Part shown: in pieces, positions 25,685 to 39,399 of the stretch
Layout: every line of letters begins with the position of its first letter
How positions within the stretch are numbered: position 1 is the stretch's first letter
Source of the DNA: Numida meleagris
Lineage: Eukaryota; Chordata; Aves; Galliformes; Numididae
NCBI RefSeq assembly: GCF_002078875.1
Contig: NC_034421.1
Span: 10,842,872 to 10,906,871 of the forward strand
Length of the DNA stretch: 64,000 nt
Direction: 5' to 3'
Program-made: the position numbers and the translations under genes
Notes under the pieces: model-generated
What the model saw: only the letters and a program-made list of their open reading frames with translations
What the model was told of the DNA's origin: nothing
Databases searched by the model: none

Positions 25685-28600
25685 TCAATACAAGCTGTCT
25701 TCAGTTTAACCAGAATGTTACAGTGAATAGGTTTATGAAACCTCCAATAAGGAAGAGCACAATTGCTCCCACAACAACAGAAGTTGCTGAATTTTAGTGT
25801 GGTGTAACTTTCTTAAGTGTCATATAACAAAAAAGAAAATGCAGAAGGTGTTCATATTGTCAAGGGACAACACTTTTACTGGAGTATAAAATCTCTAACC
25901 TGAAATAAACTTATCTGGTATACTACAGTGGTTGTTAAGAGCAATCACTAACTATATTCTCTTATATATTATATATTACAAAATTTTATTTTATTTTTTT
26001 TCCCACAAGTAGCCCACCAAGCTTAATGAGTTGAATCCCTGTCCTTGCTGGTATCTTGTAGAAGCAGGAGAAAGTTTGTGTTGTACAAAAACACAATCCA
26101 GCCCTTGATCTCTCTCTTATCCCTCTCTTACTTCCACAGATACATACATATTCTCATGGAAACTGCTGTATGATCTTGTCTGACAAAAAAGAGACAGATA
26201 CTAAGATACAGAAATAAGGGGTAGCAAAAATAAGCAGATGGTGTTGCTTTACTATGCAGGGGCTGTTCAGCAATTTTTCCCACCAGTGAAGCTGCTGTAT
26301 TTTGCACAATGTTTTCCCAATTCACTAGACAATCAGGAACAGAACAACATGAATGCTCTGTTCTGCTATGATGTGCTGAGACAGCAGGTTATCATTGGTG
26401 ACTCTGAAGCTTGCTGACATCTGACATGAATTCCTGGCATGCTGACTTTTTAAAAATCGATAGGGACAGACCTCAGAGTAACAGAAATAGCTGTGAAGTT
26501 TAACACTGCTGAAACTGTTCAGGCTTGATTGGCTGGTGAACATGGAAGGTCAGAAAGAGGAGCACTAGATCCTCATCAGTAGGAACAGAAGCAGATTATT
26601 ATAGCAAAAATTACTCTGAAGTTTCATAGCTTACTGTTCCTGTGAAACAGCCGAGATCAGGAGATGCATAATGTGCAGCAGACCTCTTCTTTATTAATAC
26701 AACCTTAAGCTAAGGATGAAAAATGTATATTGGCACATAGAGGACTCAATGGAGTGTTATAAAGCCACTGCTTGACCTCCATTTTTGATAATTTTAGAGC
26801 ACTTCCTAAAAACTTTTTTTTAAGGGAAACACTTTAGCCATAGCCAGATTGTTGGAGCTAATTAGACTTTGTTCTTTGAGTAGAAGTGCAGCTCCAGGAT
26901 ATAAGCACCTAAAATTTTACTTCAAACATGAACGTAGCCTTATTACTAAGCTTCCTATAAGTCCTTGTAACAAAGAAATTAATAATACAAATATTTCTAG
27001 GCAAAATTACACAGTAAAAACCTGCAAAACACCTTAGAAGCAGAAATAATTAAGCGAAATTTATCATATGTGTTAAGAAGACCAAAACAGAGGCAAGCGG
27101 TGATGAGTCAATGTAAATTTAAAGAGAGATCAACAAATCTGTCCGAAAAGTTTTGAGAAAATACCAAAAAATGACATTGTAACTTTACTGTCAGAATACA
27201 AATGGGAATAAAGTACTGCAATGCAAAGAAATGTGAAACATTTACGGAATTGTAAAAAGTAGCTAAAAGCATGCTTTTAAATAAACAAACAACTGTGACT
27301 GCAGAAAACAATATCTCTTTGTACCTTTCATCCACATGTTCTGAAAGCATGTTAAAAGTTTCAACAAGATTCACTTGTTGCCTAAAAGTAAATCAAAGTA
27401 GCTGAAAAATAGCATCCTAACTATAAGAATGATTAACATGATGATGTCCTACCAGAGATGAGAGAAAGAAGCATTCAGGACTGGACTTACGGGCCTCTTT
27501 GTATGCTGAGGCACCTCACTGTGCGTGGTTGAAGAGAGAAATGTGGTGTTCAAACTTGCTGTGTGGCACCCTGCATAGGAACAACAAACTACCTCCATGA
27601 CACAACTGCCAAGTGCGCCTGCAGTGGCCATTTGACTCACCTAGCAAATTCTCTTCAGTCATGCAATGTGTTTTCTATTTAAATCACACATTACTGGAGG
27701 ATTTGATGTGGTGGATATTCATAGGAGAGACATGCACAATTTATTTCTTCTTAGAGAATGTACTTCATGAACATTATTTTCTTCACTACTACTAAGCTAT
27801 AGCATGCTCAATAGAAACCAACAAAACCATACAAGAACATGTACTTTACAACATGGAGAATAGGTCTCTGAGTGATTCTCAAACTGAATAAAAAGCAATG
27901 TCGAACTACGTGAAAAGCAACGTTCCCCTTTAAATCAGAAAAATTTAATTCTCAGAGAAGCCTATCCAATTTAGGTTTGCCCAAAACACATCCTGCTGCA
28001 TGATACCTCTTACTCATCTGTCTTCCAGTCTTACTCCCATACTTCCCCAAAACGGTGGAAGGAAATCTTTCTGCAGAATCTAAAATTAAAAGTTGCAAAA
28101 GGCTGAAATTCTTCAGTAGATGCAGTATTACGTTTTCAGATGGCCACTCAGTGGAAAACACTTAACAGGACATCTACGCACGAATATCTTAAAAGTAAGT
28201 GTATTTTAAGGGTTTATTTTAAGACTGACAGATTTTAGACAGGTCACAATAGATCAGGAACATGAAATCAATCTTAGATATATAAAAAAATAATACTAAT
28301 CCCAAACAAATCTGGATGATTAATCACAACAGTAATCATGACAGTAGCACACTGCATGGTGATGAGCTAGAACACATGATGTAGGCAATAGCTTTCTATT
28401 TATTTTTAGAAATAGCTAACCAGTCTTCTCAAATTCAATACATTCACTGCAACACTGGTAGAATATGAACATGTCCTGCATCTCTGGGGTCCTTGTAAGG
28501 CCTCTTGATTCCTCCTTAGCCATTTTTTTTTTTTCTGTTGAATCCCTAGTGCCAGAACACTTCAAGTAATCAGAACATTTCTTCCTGGCATAGCTATTTC

Positions 28601-30354
28601 TGGAAATCAGAACAATTCACTGTCTCTGGAAATATCAAGCTCCTCTCATAGATGATACGTCTCCAAGTAAAACAAAAAGGTACTTACGCAGATGTGCCAC
28701 TGAAGTGCAAGAGAAAAAGAATGATCTAACATGATTGAAAAATAAAACAAATATTGGGAAGATAAAACCACACAGAGTAAGTGGTCTGTTCTTAATCCTG
28801 CTTTGGTAAGATGTCACACACAGTACAGGTTTACACAGATCCTAGGACGCCAAGAACCTCTTAAGATTTGCAATTGTAATGGTTCTACCAGATGGACTGT
28901 CTTAGTGAGAGAGACTGTAAACATCACAATTTGAGGCTTTACTTCAGATTGAAAGTTTAGAAGCAATCAAATTAATCTGTTCATACACCTCTGTCAATGC
29001 TTCTAAGGAATAAATAAAAAGGATCCTATCAGTCCCCATGATTTCAAGGGTGACAAGGAATTTTGAGTGGTGAGTTCCAGATACTTAGAGCCAAAAATGC
29101 TTCTACTGTCAATTGATGATACATAGACAATAAATAAACCTAACGAAGGTCTGGATTCAGCAAGAATAGATCAGCTTGTAAGATGAAGACCTGTGTCTAT
29201 CAAATCTGATGAAACAGCCATGAGGTTTCTCATCTGGGGATAATGAATTTGAAAGTAAAAAAAAAATTCAGCAGCAGTCACAAGTCTAGAGACACATGCA
29301 TAATTTTGTCCCTGTGTAGCCTCAGAACCCTTGGTTGTCATTCTGAAAGCGTACCTTACAAAGTACGCAATATTCCTAACTCTGCCAAAAGTGCAAGTCT
29401 TGTAACCTTCACATACGCTTCTAGAAGATTTACCAAAGGAGACACAGTCAGAGCGTCCAATGCTCTAGTGTCAGGGTAGGCTCTGTGCCGAGAGTAGTGC
29501 CGCGTGTACTACATAGGTCACTGGGAAACTTCACGTTCCTCAAACAGGACATCATAACGGGCGGGATGCTGCCTGCTTGAGGCCATCCCAGTCCCCCAGA
29601 GCCAAGTGGCTTGAAGATGCATGGTCTTCTCTTCCACTGGTCTCTAGGTTCCTACAGCGCGTTACAGACTCGGTCCTTTTAATCTCACAATTCAGTTTTT
29701 GATTTGTGTCTCCCTTCAGACCAGTAGCAACTTCAGCCAGTCATCGGCAATTTTCTAAATAGATTGAGATGAACCTAAACCAAAAGGCTTCAAATGAATT
29801 ACTGAGTTGAGGGACAATAACTCTTTTAGTAATTAAACCTGAGCAAGGAGATAAAATTGAATATCTCTATCTGCATATCTAAATATTAGTTAAGAACTTT
29901 ATTAGTCTGACATATGAAATACATCACGTTTTCTTTCTTTTGGTGCCTTAATAATCATTCTACTATTACGTTACTGAAATAGGTGATGAGTTCATCTTTT
30001 TCATCCATTTAATAAAGTATTTTGCAGAAAGGAATCGAACAGCCAGACAACATTTCAGGGCACAATAAGACCCTGTATTATAGTTAAACAGAGTGAAACC
30101 TTTGGATTTCATATAAATCCATACATTTGGATGTAAGAATTGTTAATTAATGCAGAAAACATTCTGAGAAATTGCAGATTTCTGAGTAGCAGTTTAAAAA
30201 TTATGAATGAATTTAATATATGACAAAGTAAGTTGCCGATAAAACTACTACTAAGGTTGCTGTTGCACAGCTTTGCAATTCAGTATGCATCACTGAGCTG
30301 TTACAGCTTGTTCACCACTTCGGCCAACCAAGATGCCACCCTGCAAGCGGGATC

Positions 30355-30375
30355 AGGGCCTGAGACTCAGGCCCT
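30355..30375. repeat. Perfect 21-bp palindrome
   Basis: AGGGCCTGA at 30355-30363 and TCAGGCCCT at 30367-30375 are exact reverse complements around GAC. The whole is a GC-rich odd-length palindrome that could bind a dimeric factor or fold as a short hairpin. Confidence 0.85.
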
Positions 30376-33300
30376 CCACACTGTGTCTTAAAGGTCTCCT
30401 GTAATGTCAGGCTCTCTGCCTGCCAATTCACTGTCTTTCAAACAGGGTAACACACTGAAGAAATCTGGGGAGTTTAGTTACCACAGAAATGTGAGAGGAG
30501 AAACATCTTTGACACGGAGGACCACCTACGACCTCAGAAGGCCAGGGACCTACTGCCCACAAGCACTGAATCTCACCTTAAGAGAAGCCACTCTAAAAGA
30601 CAGTGAGAAAGGATTGCCCCTTACCAGTCCCTTTGATTTTATCACCTGACACAGGATCAAGTGGTCCTTTCAAAATCTGCGAAAGGTGAAATATTACGGT
30701 CCTACAATAGTAGACAAGAAAAAGAAAACTTCATTCATTTTAATTTTTTTTTTTGCAAGCTAAGCAGAAGACAAGGAGAAAAAAATACCACATTTGTAAA
30801 ATGCTTCTTATCAAAATTAATTCCGGGAAAGAGCTGCTACAGGCAAGAAGTATTTGTCTCTAGTGATTTGTTAGGTTTGTGACATTGACTCATTCTCTTT
30901 GAAGCTGGCTTTAGGTATTAAAAACATCAAATGTCAACCTGCTATCTTGCCAGGACTCTAATTCTGCTACTGCTCAAAAAAGAAAATATCCAGATTATGT
31001 AGTTACCATTACTTTCTATTAAGAGTCCCGACTAGAAGGAACAAAGACTGAGAATTAAAGCAATGACAATATTAGGTTTTGCTTTGTGTTTTTTTCACTT
31101 ATAAGCACTAAGATTTTAACATGAAAGTTCAAGGGTATGTAAGAGCAATTTTTTAAAAATGATTATTTATTTATCGGTCTGTCTAATGCAGTATCTATCT
31201 ACACAGAATTGCAATGCAAATCACGTAAAAATGTTAGTAAAGGTGATGTTGTACAATCAGCCGTCAGGATTTGTGAAAAGCAGTGACATTCCTTTATAGA
31301 ATGGTTTTTAAGACTGCTCATTTGTATTATTCTGTTGCACAGAAAACTTGCTCAGACTCCACGGTGTCAGGCTGAGATCAAAAGCCAGTCGCTATCCCAC
31401 TACCCAAAAAACAAGCTCTATTCACCTCGCTCTTGAACTTTTTGTGCTGCATCATATATTTAAAACACTTGGAGCTGCATGAATGGATACCAGGAACCAC
31501 AAGTGAAATGAGAAAAAAACAAGGGAAAAGTCCAGACACAGGTGAAGACTTTGGTCTGAGAACATAGAAGAAAGGTTCGTGATAGTTTTTGGACAAATCA
31601 CTCCTTGCAATTGACTTAATTAAGAAAGCTCTAGAACAGTTTTCACCCAAAAACACAGGTTAGAGACATCCTGTCTTTTTTCCAGTTTTTTCACCTAATG
31701 AAAAGAATTCACAAGACCTAACATTTTGTTTTAAAACACAAAAAAGGACAAAAAAGGTAAAGAAAACACATGTATTTATTGACAGGAGTAACATTTCTAT
31801 GAAGCCCGTTTCCCTCTCTCCCCTAACTTTTCCTACTAGATCCGCCGTGAGCTCAGTTGATACCCACCCGCATCCCTTCACTCATAAAAGAAAATGGTTT
31901 CTAAATAAAATGCTCAAAATGTTTCAGCTCCCCAAATGAGGTGTTTTAGGATGAAGACATAACTGAACAAATGATACCAGAACAAAACCATACTTCCTCA
32001 ATCTCTAGAGCTGCCAGAAAACCGTGCTGTCTTCTAAGAAGCTTTTTTTCTTTTTAAATATACACATAGCAATATGCACAGTGGAAAAAAACAAAGATTA
32101 AAATCCAAACAGGGCTAGTGGCATTCCAAAAGTTTATGATTTCAATTGCCAATTAATTTTTGTTGCAGTCTCTGTGGATAATTGTTGGGTTATTCTGGAA
32201 GACATGGAAAAAAGTTAATGGAATACGCCTCTTCCAAGGAGCTGTTATTCAGACGTACAGTGCAGAGTGACCTTACTTTATTTGCATTTTGAGGATGTAA
32301 AGGAGTATCACAAGACTATCTACTCACATCGAAAGATACTTCTATTTTTGACTTAAAATTGAATGATTCACCTGATAAATCTCTAAGCCTTTTACAGCAC
32401 TGAAATTCAGCTCTCTTAATGAGGACCAGTAATTGTAGATTCAAAGACTGCCCAAACCAGTCAGCGGGAGATAATATGTAATATGTAACCAGAGGAAAAG
32501 CAAACTGGAAAAAGAAAGACCACTGGCTTTCATAAATCATTTTTTGACAGGAAGGTTATTTATCATGGGAAATAAGCTTAATCAATAATAGAGTGAAACA
32601 ACCTTAATAAAAAAGAGAATCAAGCTCTGTTCTGCAAGAGCATTATAATTAATGTGGGTAGGGGGAGCGGGAAGAGACAGAAAGAATTGTTACAGAGAAT
32701 TGTTATTATCCTGACAAATGGATCCTGTATTGTTTCTAAAAGTTCATTTACATTCAGCAACTTTGAATGAGGAAGTAACGAGAACTGCATTTTGTTTTTT
32801 AAGAAGTAACAAGAACTTTTGAGGGGAGTGACCAATTAAGGAAGAATTACTCAAGTGATGAAAATATTTTCATTTGATCTGAAGTAAAAGACTTAGCCAA
32901 TCACCATTTTTTTTAAAAAATTAGCTTTCTCAAAACATAGAGAGACCAAAGTTTTTATTCATCACGTATAAATCAAGTGTTAGCATCTCTAAAGTCATAA
33001 TTTTTAGCTGGGATTGATTAATCCTATAAAAATGAGAGGAAAACAAAAGCATCGCAGAGGTACTTTGGAAGTTCAAAGATTAAAATGTTTCTTCTCATTG
33101 TTCATGGTAAGAGTTGTTGTGTATTAATATTTATTCTTCAGTCAATTTTCATTTATCCTTCCATCTATTTTTGAAGGAAATTATAAATACAACAGATTCT
33201 GAAAATATTAACCAAATTTTTGAAAGACACTGCACAATTTTATCTGCAGAAGCAAAAATTGCATATTCCTACAGTGGCCATATGGATCATGATTCCATAA

Positions 33301-34183
33301 TATTCTTCTCAACCCAATTCGCTACAATATCAATATACAATACAAAAGAATGCAGTTGTTAATGTTTATTAAAAATCCTAATTCAAAAATCCTAGCTCAA
33401 GCAAAATTGCAAAACGAAGAAATATCTAAACAAAGGAAGTTCACAAAGTTTTTCCTTCTAATTTTATGTGAAGGACATATGGTTACAGTAATCCTTAAAC
33501 GTATTTACAGAGAGAAGAAAGAGAAAGTATCTAAAGAGAAGAACGATGAAAACAAAAATGCAAAAAAAAAAATTGCTGGGCAGGCTCTGATTCTGTATTT
33601 TAGTTAAGAAAACAAAAATTAATGAAACTCGGAGTTTATCCTAACCATAAAGATAGTTCTCTGCAAGAAACACACCTTAGAGTGTATGACTGCTCATTCA
33701 GTTAGAAAGCATGTGAAAAGTTGTTATATAAGACATAAGTCATTGTATTTACCTCTTTCTTTCCTAGATGTTAATCAGTTCTTCTCAAAGAGCAATATTG
33801 CTGGATATCCCAAACAGAATGGGATATTATACATTTGCCTCAAGTTCTATAGTCCTTGTGGAAGATTGCTTTCTTCCCATTTTCCCAGCAGCTGAGACTT
33901 CGAGGATTTTTGCTAAGATACAGCCTCAAAGCCAGAAATACCTGAACCTAGCAGGAATGGAGGACAGGAGTCCCAACCCCGTGCCAGGCTGTAGGAGAAG
34001 GCAGCACTGATCCTTGCTGGGAACTCCTTCCTTCACTGTCACTTCTCACACCGAGTTCCACTGTGTCCTAGCTGGGCCACAGGTACACACATCTGGAGCT
34101 TCCTCCTGCCCAGTGCAGGGTGGCAGCTGGGCACATGAAGCATCCTGGAGATCACCTTAGAACACTGCCTCAGCTACATATTT

Positions 34184-34230
34184 AAAAACAACAACAACAA
34201 CAACAACAACAAACAAACCACACACACAAC
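34184..34230 (+). repeat. (AAC)n microsatellite
   Basis: About 8.7 uninterrupted AAC units span 34187-34212. They are followed by AAAC units and a short (CA)n stretch. It is a likely length-variable marker. Confidence 0.95.
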
Positions 34231-34840
34231 CAAAGAAAACCCCAAACCACCAGTGAGAATTGGGAGATACCTATTTATGTGATAAAATACAGCAATGCTG
34301 TGCAATGAATGCTGGGTCTTCCACTTGCACAGGAAATGGCACATTTTACAAAGGCTTACACCAGGCTCCTGGAGGTGAGACCAATCTCTCAGAGAAAAGC
34401 AAGTTTCATTCCCAAAGCATCGTGTGCTCCCAAGGGCTCCAAGGGAAGCTCTGCAACAGACACACCACAATCCAGGTGTCATCACCCATCACTGTCATCA
34501 GTAAGAACAAGGGGACATAGAAGCATCCTGCGTGCTGCTAAAATTCTGTATTATTAAATGAGAAATCAAACTGCTAATTCGCAAAGACTGTTGTTTTTAA
34601 AAACAGTTACAGTCAAAAACTTATGACATTTAGCCATTTTAGAATTAGCCTCTCTGGCTTAGAATTCTGAATTTCAGAGGAGTGGTTAGTTCTCCAAGCC
34701 TCTCCTCTACAAAGGATACTTTGTTCCTGTTCCCAAAGCCTTACTGCTCTCCGCTCAGTATTCACACACAAGGTCTAGGCAAGGCGCAGGTAAGAAGCAG
34801 CAGAGTGGCAAAATAATTTCTATCCAGGAGATTGTAAGAA

Positions 34841-34900
34841 AGTCTCTTAAAATGCTCCAATGTCTCTTAAAATGCTCCAATGTCTCTTAAAATGCTCCAA
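34841..34900 (+). repeat. Three-copy 20-bp tandem repeat
   Basis: Three units of TGTCTCTTAAAATGCTCCAA occupy 34841-34860, 34861-34880 and 34881-34900. Units 2 and 3 are identical, and unit 1 differs only at its first base (A for T). There are no partial units on either side. The near-perfect identity points to recent expansion by slippage or unequal exchange. Confidence 0.97.
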
Positions 34901-37900
34901 TTACTGTCAGCCCCATTACAAATTATTTATCAGCCCAAAGATCTGGAAAAACAATTGGTTTTAGAAGGCTGTTGTTGAAAAGAACGAAATTTTTGATACT
35001 TTAATTTGAAATTCTTAACGTTTTATTTCAAGATAAAAAAATGTTTTCAGGTAACTACGTACAAAGTGTACCATACACAAAACTCAGCTTTTATTCTCTT
35101 TGATTCTACAAGGATTGAAGTGGCAATGTTCCTGTTGCCTTCAGAGAAGCAGGACCAGGACCTTTGGTCTCTGGGAACTAGTTATGTTTTTCCACTCCTA
35201 ACTTACATCAATAGAGTGTCTTGAAATCAGTGGAGTAACACAGACATAAAGTGGCAAGATAGAAGTATAAATATTAGGTTTTCGATGTGTTGTACCTTAG
35301 GCCAAATTTTTCTTCAGGTTCTACTGGGAATAGTTTCAATAACTTATGTATAAACAATCCCAGAATTCAGTCTGTGTTTATTTCTTCATCCAGCATTGTT
35401 ACCTAGGTGTAGCTTCCTGCTTAAACTTAAAGGCTCAGCACTTCTTCCTTCGCATTCTGTTTTACTCCACAGCATCTATGATGTAAAGGTGGGCTACAGT
35501 TAATTTAATTACGTGGTAGGATGGAGAACAGAACACATTATTCCAGTGCTACTGATAGTCGGTAGCAGCACCTACTGGTATCCTCATATATTCCCCCTGG
35601 AGAGAGTACCACTTTAATCAGGCATACTGCAGCAGTGCAGCCACGCTTTCCACTCTTTTACAGCATTGTGTTTAGATATTTTCTATTTATCTCTTCTAGG
35701 AATGCATGGACTGTGTTACCTATTTTAAATGTCTGAGACTCAGAGAAATGGAGCCCAGTTCTATATTAGTGTGTACTTTTCTGCAGAAGTCATTACAGCT
35801 GCAGAAGGAGAATCTTTAATCTGCTGAGAAATACATGGCAATAATGATTGACCACTCCTGTTACTGGTTTACTTGCAATAAAACATTTATTCATAATACA
35901 TGTTTAGTGCTGCAGGTGGCATTGTTACTGTTCAAAGAACCCTACTCAGCATATAGTGTGTTCGGCACTTCATCTTCCTGAAAATGAACTTGAAAACTTC
36001 TTGAATTATGTATCTCCTCCTGCTTTTCAGTGGATCATAATTTTCTTCAGAAGATGAATTGCAGACAGCAGCACTGATGAGAATTAAACTAGCAAGGTTC
36101 ATGTTAAGAACATAGTCAGTAAATCAAAAGCTGAAAGTAATGCCAGAGATTCAAAATCATAGACTGACAATATCACGAGATGCTAGGTATGATGGAGACT
36201 GGTAATGAAGTTATAAGGTTAAACATCAGCTATCATAGACACCCACGTGCAGAAGTAGCATAAACCTGCACTCCTGGGAACAATGGAATCATCCTTATCT
36301 CTTTGGCAGAGAAGAAGGAAGGCTTCAGACTACTAATTCTAAAAGGCAGAGTCTATCTGTACGAAAAACAGAGAGCTAATCTCTTCAAATGCTAATAAGC
36401 AATGCCGGTAACCACAAGGAGTTTTGCGAAGTTACCACTGGGGATGCTCCCCAGCATGGCAATTGAACACTGTGTGCACAACAGCAACTGAAGAGCCATT
36501 GAAAGTAAACACCACAGCCTTAGAAAAGCATTTTTCTTAACAAAGGAATTATCCTAAAACACAATAAACTCTGACTCCAAAACCATCATACGCACCTTTT
36601 GGAGCAGTCATCAAATTAAACCATTCACTAGCAATACATGTTAGATGGAATCAAAATATTGCACGTACATTCTACTAACACCTCCTGTGTAAGTGATGAA
36701 TAACCCCAAATAATGTCTGTACCAATCCCATCAGCTGCGTGAAGCAGATATTCTGATCCAGTGGCTGTTTATCGCATCCGTAGGATAATGATGGTCACCA
36801 AGAAAGGTAGAAGATTCACATTCTACACATTTTATATTTCTGCCTCCAATGACATGCACATTCCTCTCCTTGTCTCATAAACATTTTTACTTCTGTGTTT
36901 GGCAAATAATTTGTTGAGGAGAAATGCACTGAGGAGGAAATATTTAGCATGACACGCAGGGCTTTAACTGTGTGACTGTGTTAGAGCTAATGGGAGCCCT
37001 GCAGCCACATCTCTGTACATGCGTGCAGTGAGCTCCTCCCAGCTGTACAGCGCGTTAGGCTCTCAGGAGTGTCAGACTCAAGGAAACTGATGGCCTACAT
37101 TGCCATCACAGTGCAACTCTGCATGGGATTTACGTGCAGAAGCCTACGTATAACAATTCTTGCTTTACAGAAGTAACCATATGCAACCATGAAATGCTTA
37201 ACATGAGAAAACTGACACCTCTATCTTATTTTGAAATAGTATCTTTGAATTTGTAAGTGAATTTGATGTTTGTGGAAAGTAATTTGACTCCTAGGGCTGA
37301 ATGCTACCTTACTGTTTATCTGCAGAACCAGCACAGGACAAATGGGAGCACCATGAATGTCCTCCACACAGTTCGCCACAATAATTCCATCTTGGTCAGA
37401 ATAAGCAAACTTCACAGCAACAGAACCTTCACAACTTTACTGAAATTTCCCCGTGCAACAGTGAATTCTATGGCATGTCAAACTGGGGCTAAATCAGATC
37501 CAACAACATACCACTGCTGATACGTGCTTCCAAAAGAGGAAGAACTTAACAAACCAGAGCTTCAATTGATATAAATCATCACGGTTCTACTGATGCCAGT
37601 GTAGCTGCATTGATTCACAACCACTGAAGACTTGGACTCTGGTCTCACAAATATGAAATTTTCATTTGCTAATGTAAAGATACATTAACGGTTTATCACA
37701 TAAATTCATTCAGCAAAATACTTGAATCAATACTGCTTTTTTGTAAGGACAGATGGCTTTAACAGGTAGGAATAAGGGGTTTTGTCCTTTTTGTCCCCAG
37801 CTCTTGCATTTAAAAATTTCTTTTCTGCAATACCTCTAAGTACACTATTCGTCCAAGGACTGAACTTTGAAGAACCCAATAACATACGCGCTCCTGTCAC

Positions 37901-38232
37901 ACAGCAGTCCTGCAAATACACTGTTGCCTTTTAAAACACTCTTTTTCTTACTGCCCTTCTCCTGATGCAAGACCAGAAATTGTACAACCACTCCTATGAC
38001 TGCAGACGACAAATTTAAAATACCCTTAATTGGAAGCTAAAAAAGCTAAGCATGCTGCACAATGGCTGTGGCACAAGACTTATGGTTGTTTACTGTAACA
38101 CTAAGACAGTCCCATTAAGAAGAATGATGGGAAACTGCATCCTGGCATTATTCTTAGCAAAAGACTTGACAAATATGTTTTGTAAATGAAGGAGCTACAA
38201 CAGAGAAAACATATAATACATTTTTCCCCTCC

Positions 38233-38247
38233 TTTTTTTTTTTTTTT
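38233..38247 (+). repeat. T15 homopolymer
   Basis: Fifteen T residues follow a pyrimidine-rich stretch (TTTTTCCCCTCC), making a run of over 25 pyrimidines. Confidence 0.95.
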
Positions 38248-38828
38248 CCAGTGAAATGGTTGCATGTTTAATGCTTTATACATTATTCAAGGCTCCATTT
38301 TCCAGGTTTCATCAATACCCTAGTCCACAGCAGCTCGAAGCTTGTAACAACTGACAAATGTAGACAAAACACGCTGCTTAACCCAAGAACAGTGGGTCAG
38401 AGAACAAACAGGAAAATTTATAGTCTTCACTATATTACTGTTGGAATGGAGAAGTAAATGAATATCATATGTTAGAGCTTATCACTTACAGTATGAGCGT
38501 ATCATGAACAGCCCAGCATGTCCTACTTAAATAATACTGATGGATAACATGAAGGCAGCTTTTGTAGACAAGACAAAACCTCAGCAATGAACATGTTGTT
38601 TATATTTACATAGGGTGAGAGAAAGAGACAAAAGAATAGCAACAGTCACATCAGGGGCTCACACAATCCTCTTCTGCATATCCATAATGAATCTAGATTG
38701 TGCCTGCCATGGAAGCTATGGCAAAGAAATTAAAAAAGTCTTCCTGGGATAAAAAGTGGATTCTACAATATATTTTTTAGATCAGACATTATATTATTTC
38801 CCAGCTGCACTTGTAAGCAGCTCTGCAG

Positions 38829-38882
38829 AGGACAAAGGAGGGGGAAAAAAAGGTGGAGGGAGAAGGGGGCAGTGAGGGAGGA
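38829..38882 (+). repeat. Purine-rich tract with G runs
   Basis: This near-homopurine stretch carries GGGGG, GGG, GGGGG and GGG runs separated by about 13, 4 and 6 bases. It could form a long-loop G-quadruplex on the plus strand, though the first loop exceeds the canonical limit of 7. Confidence 0.7.
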
Positions 38883-39383
38883 ACAGCAACCAGAGTTTTA
38901 TTGCCTCTGCTTGCTTCAGAACTGCATGGAGATTAGCAATAATTTTTATATTCAGTACAGTGCCTCTGAAGGTGACTCAGGAACTTGTGTAAACTGGAGT
39001 TCTAGTAGAGTATAAGCCAACCCCAAACCTGTAGTGCTGTTTCTCTGTTGCTTCGGTATGTCGTACAGCCATACAATTACACCTATGCAAAGTATGCCAA
39101 CATGCAACTCTCAGTTGTGGTGGTGTGACATTAACATCTTCAGATCAGATTGCCTGAGGATCTCATCCCACGCTGTCATCACACTATTTCAGACTTTATG
39201 CCATTGTTCTGTTAATGGCAATTGGGTAGGAAAAGACACTGAGCTCTTAACAATGTAATTCAGACCCATTTTACATTCACTCTGCCACTGTACCACAAAA
39301 AACTGCTAAGCAGTGAAGAAGCAAACCCCACATAAAGAAAATGACTGAATAATACGAGGGTTTCCGTTAAATTATTATTAAGC

Positions 39384-39399
39384 TTTTTTTTTTTTTTTT
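39384..39399 (+). repeat. T16 homopolymer
   Basis: Sixteen consecutive T residues lie 3' of ATTATTATTAAGC. It is a simple repeat. Confidence 0.95.

Larger units (their letters stand above)
23221..34183. other. Unique AT-rich noncoding DNA
   Basis: No gene or repeat family was recognised over about 11 kb. Small features are an A/C-rich tract with (AC)6 at 25428-25488, a pure purine tract at 25647-25684, a 12-T run at 28523-28534, a 21-bp palindrome at 30355-30375 and an octamer motif ATGCAAAT at 31214-31221. The patch at 29470-29640 is somewhat richer in G+C and CpG than its surroundings but is too small for a CpG island. Sequence at 33880-34140 is also GC-richer, with no identifiable content. 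Confidence 0.55.
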
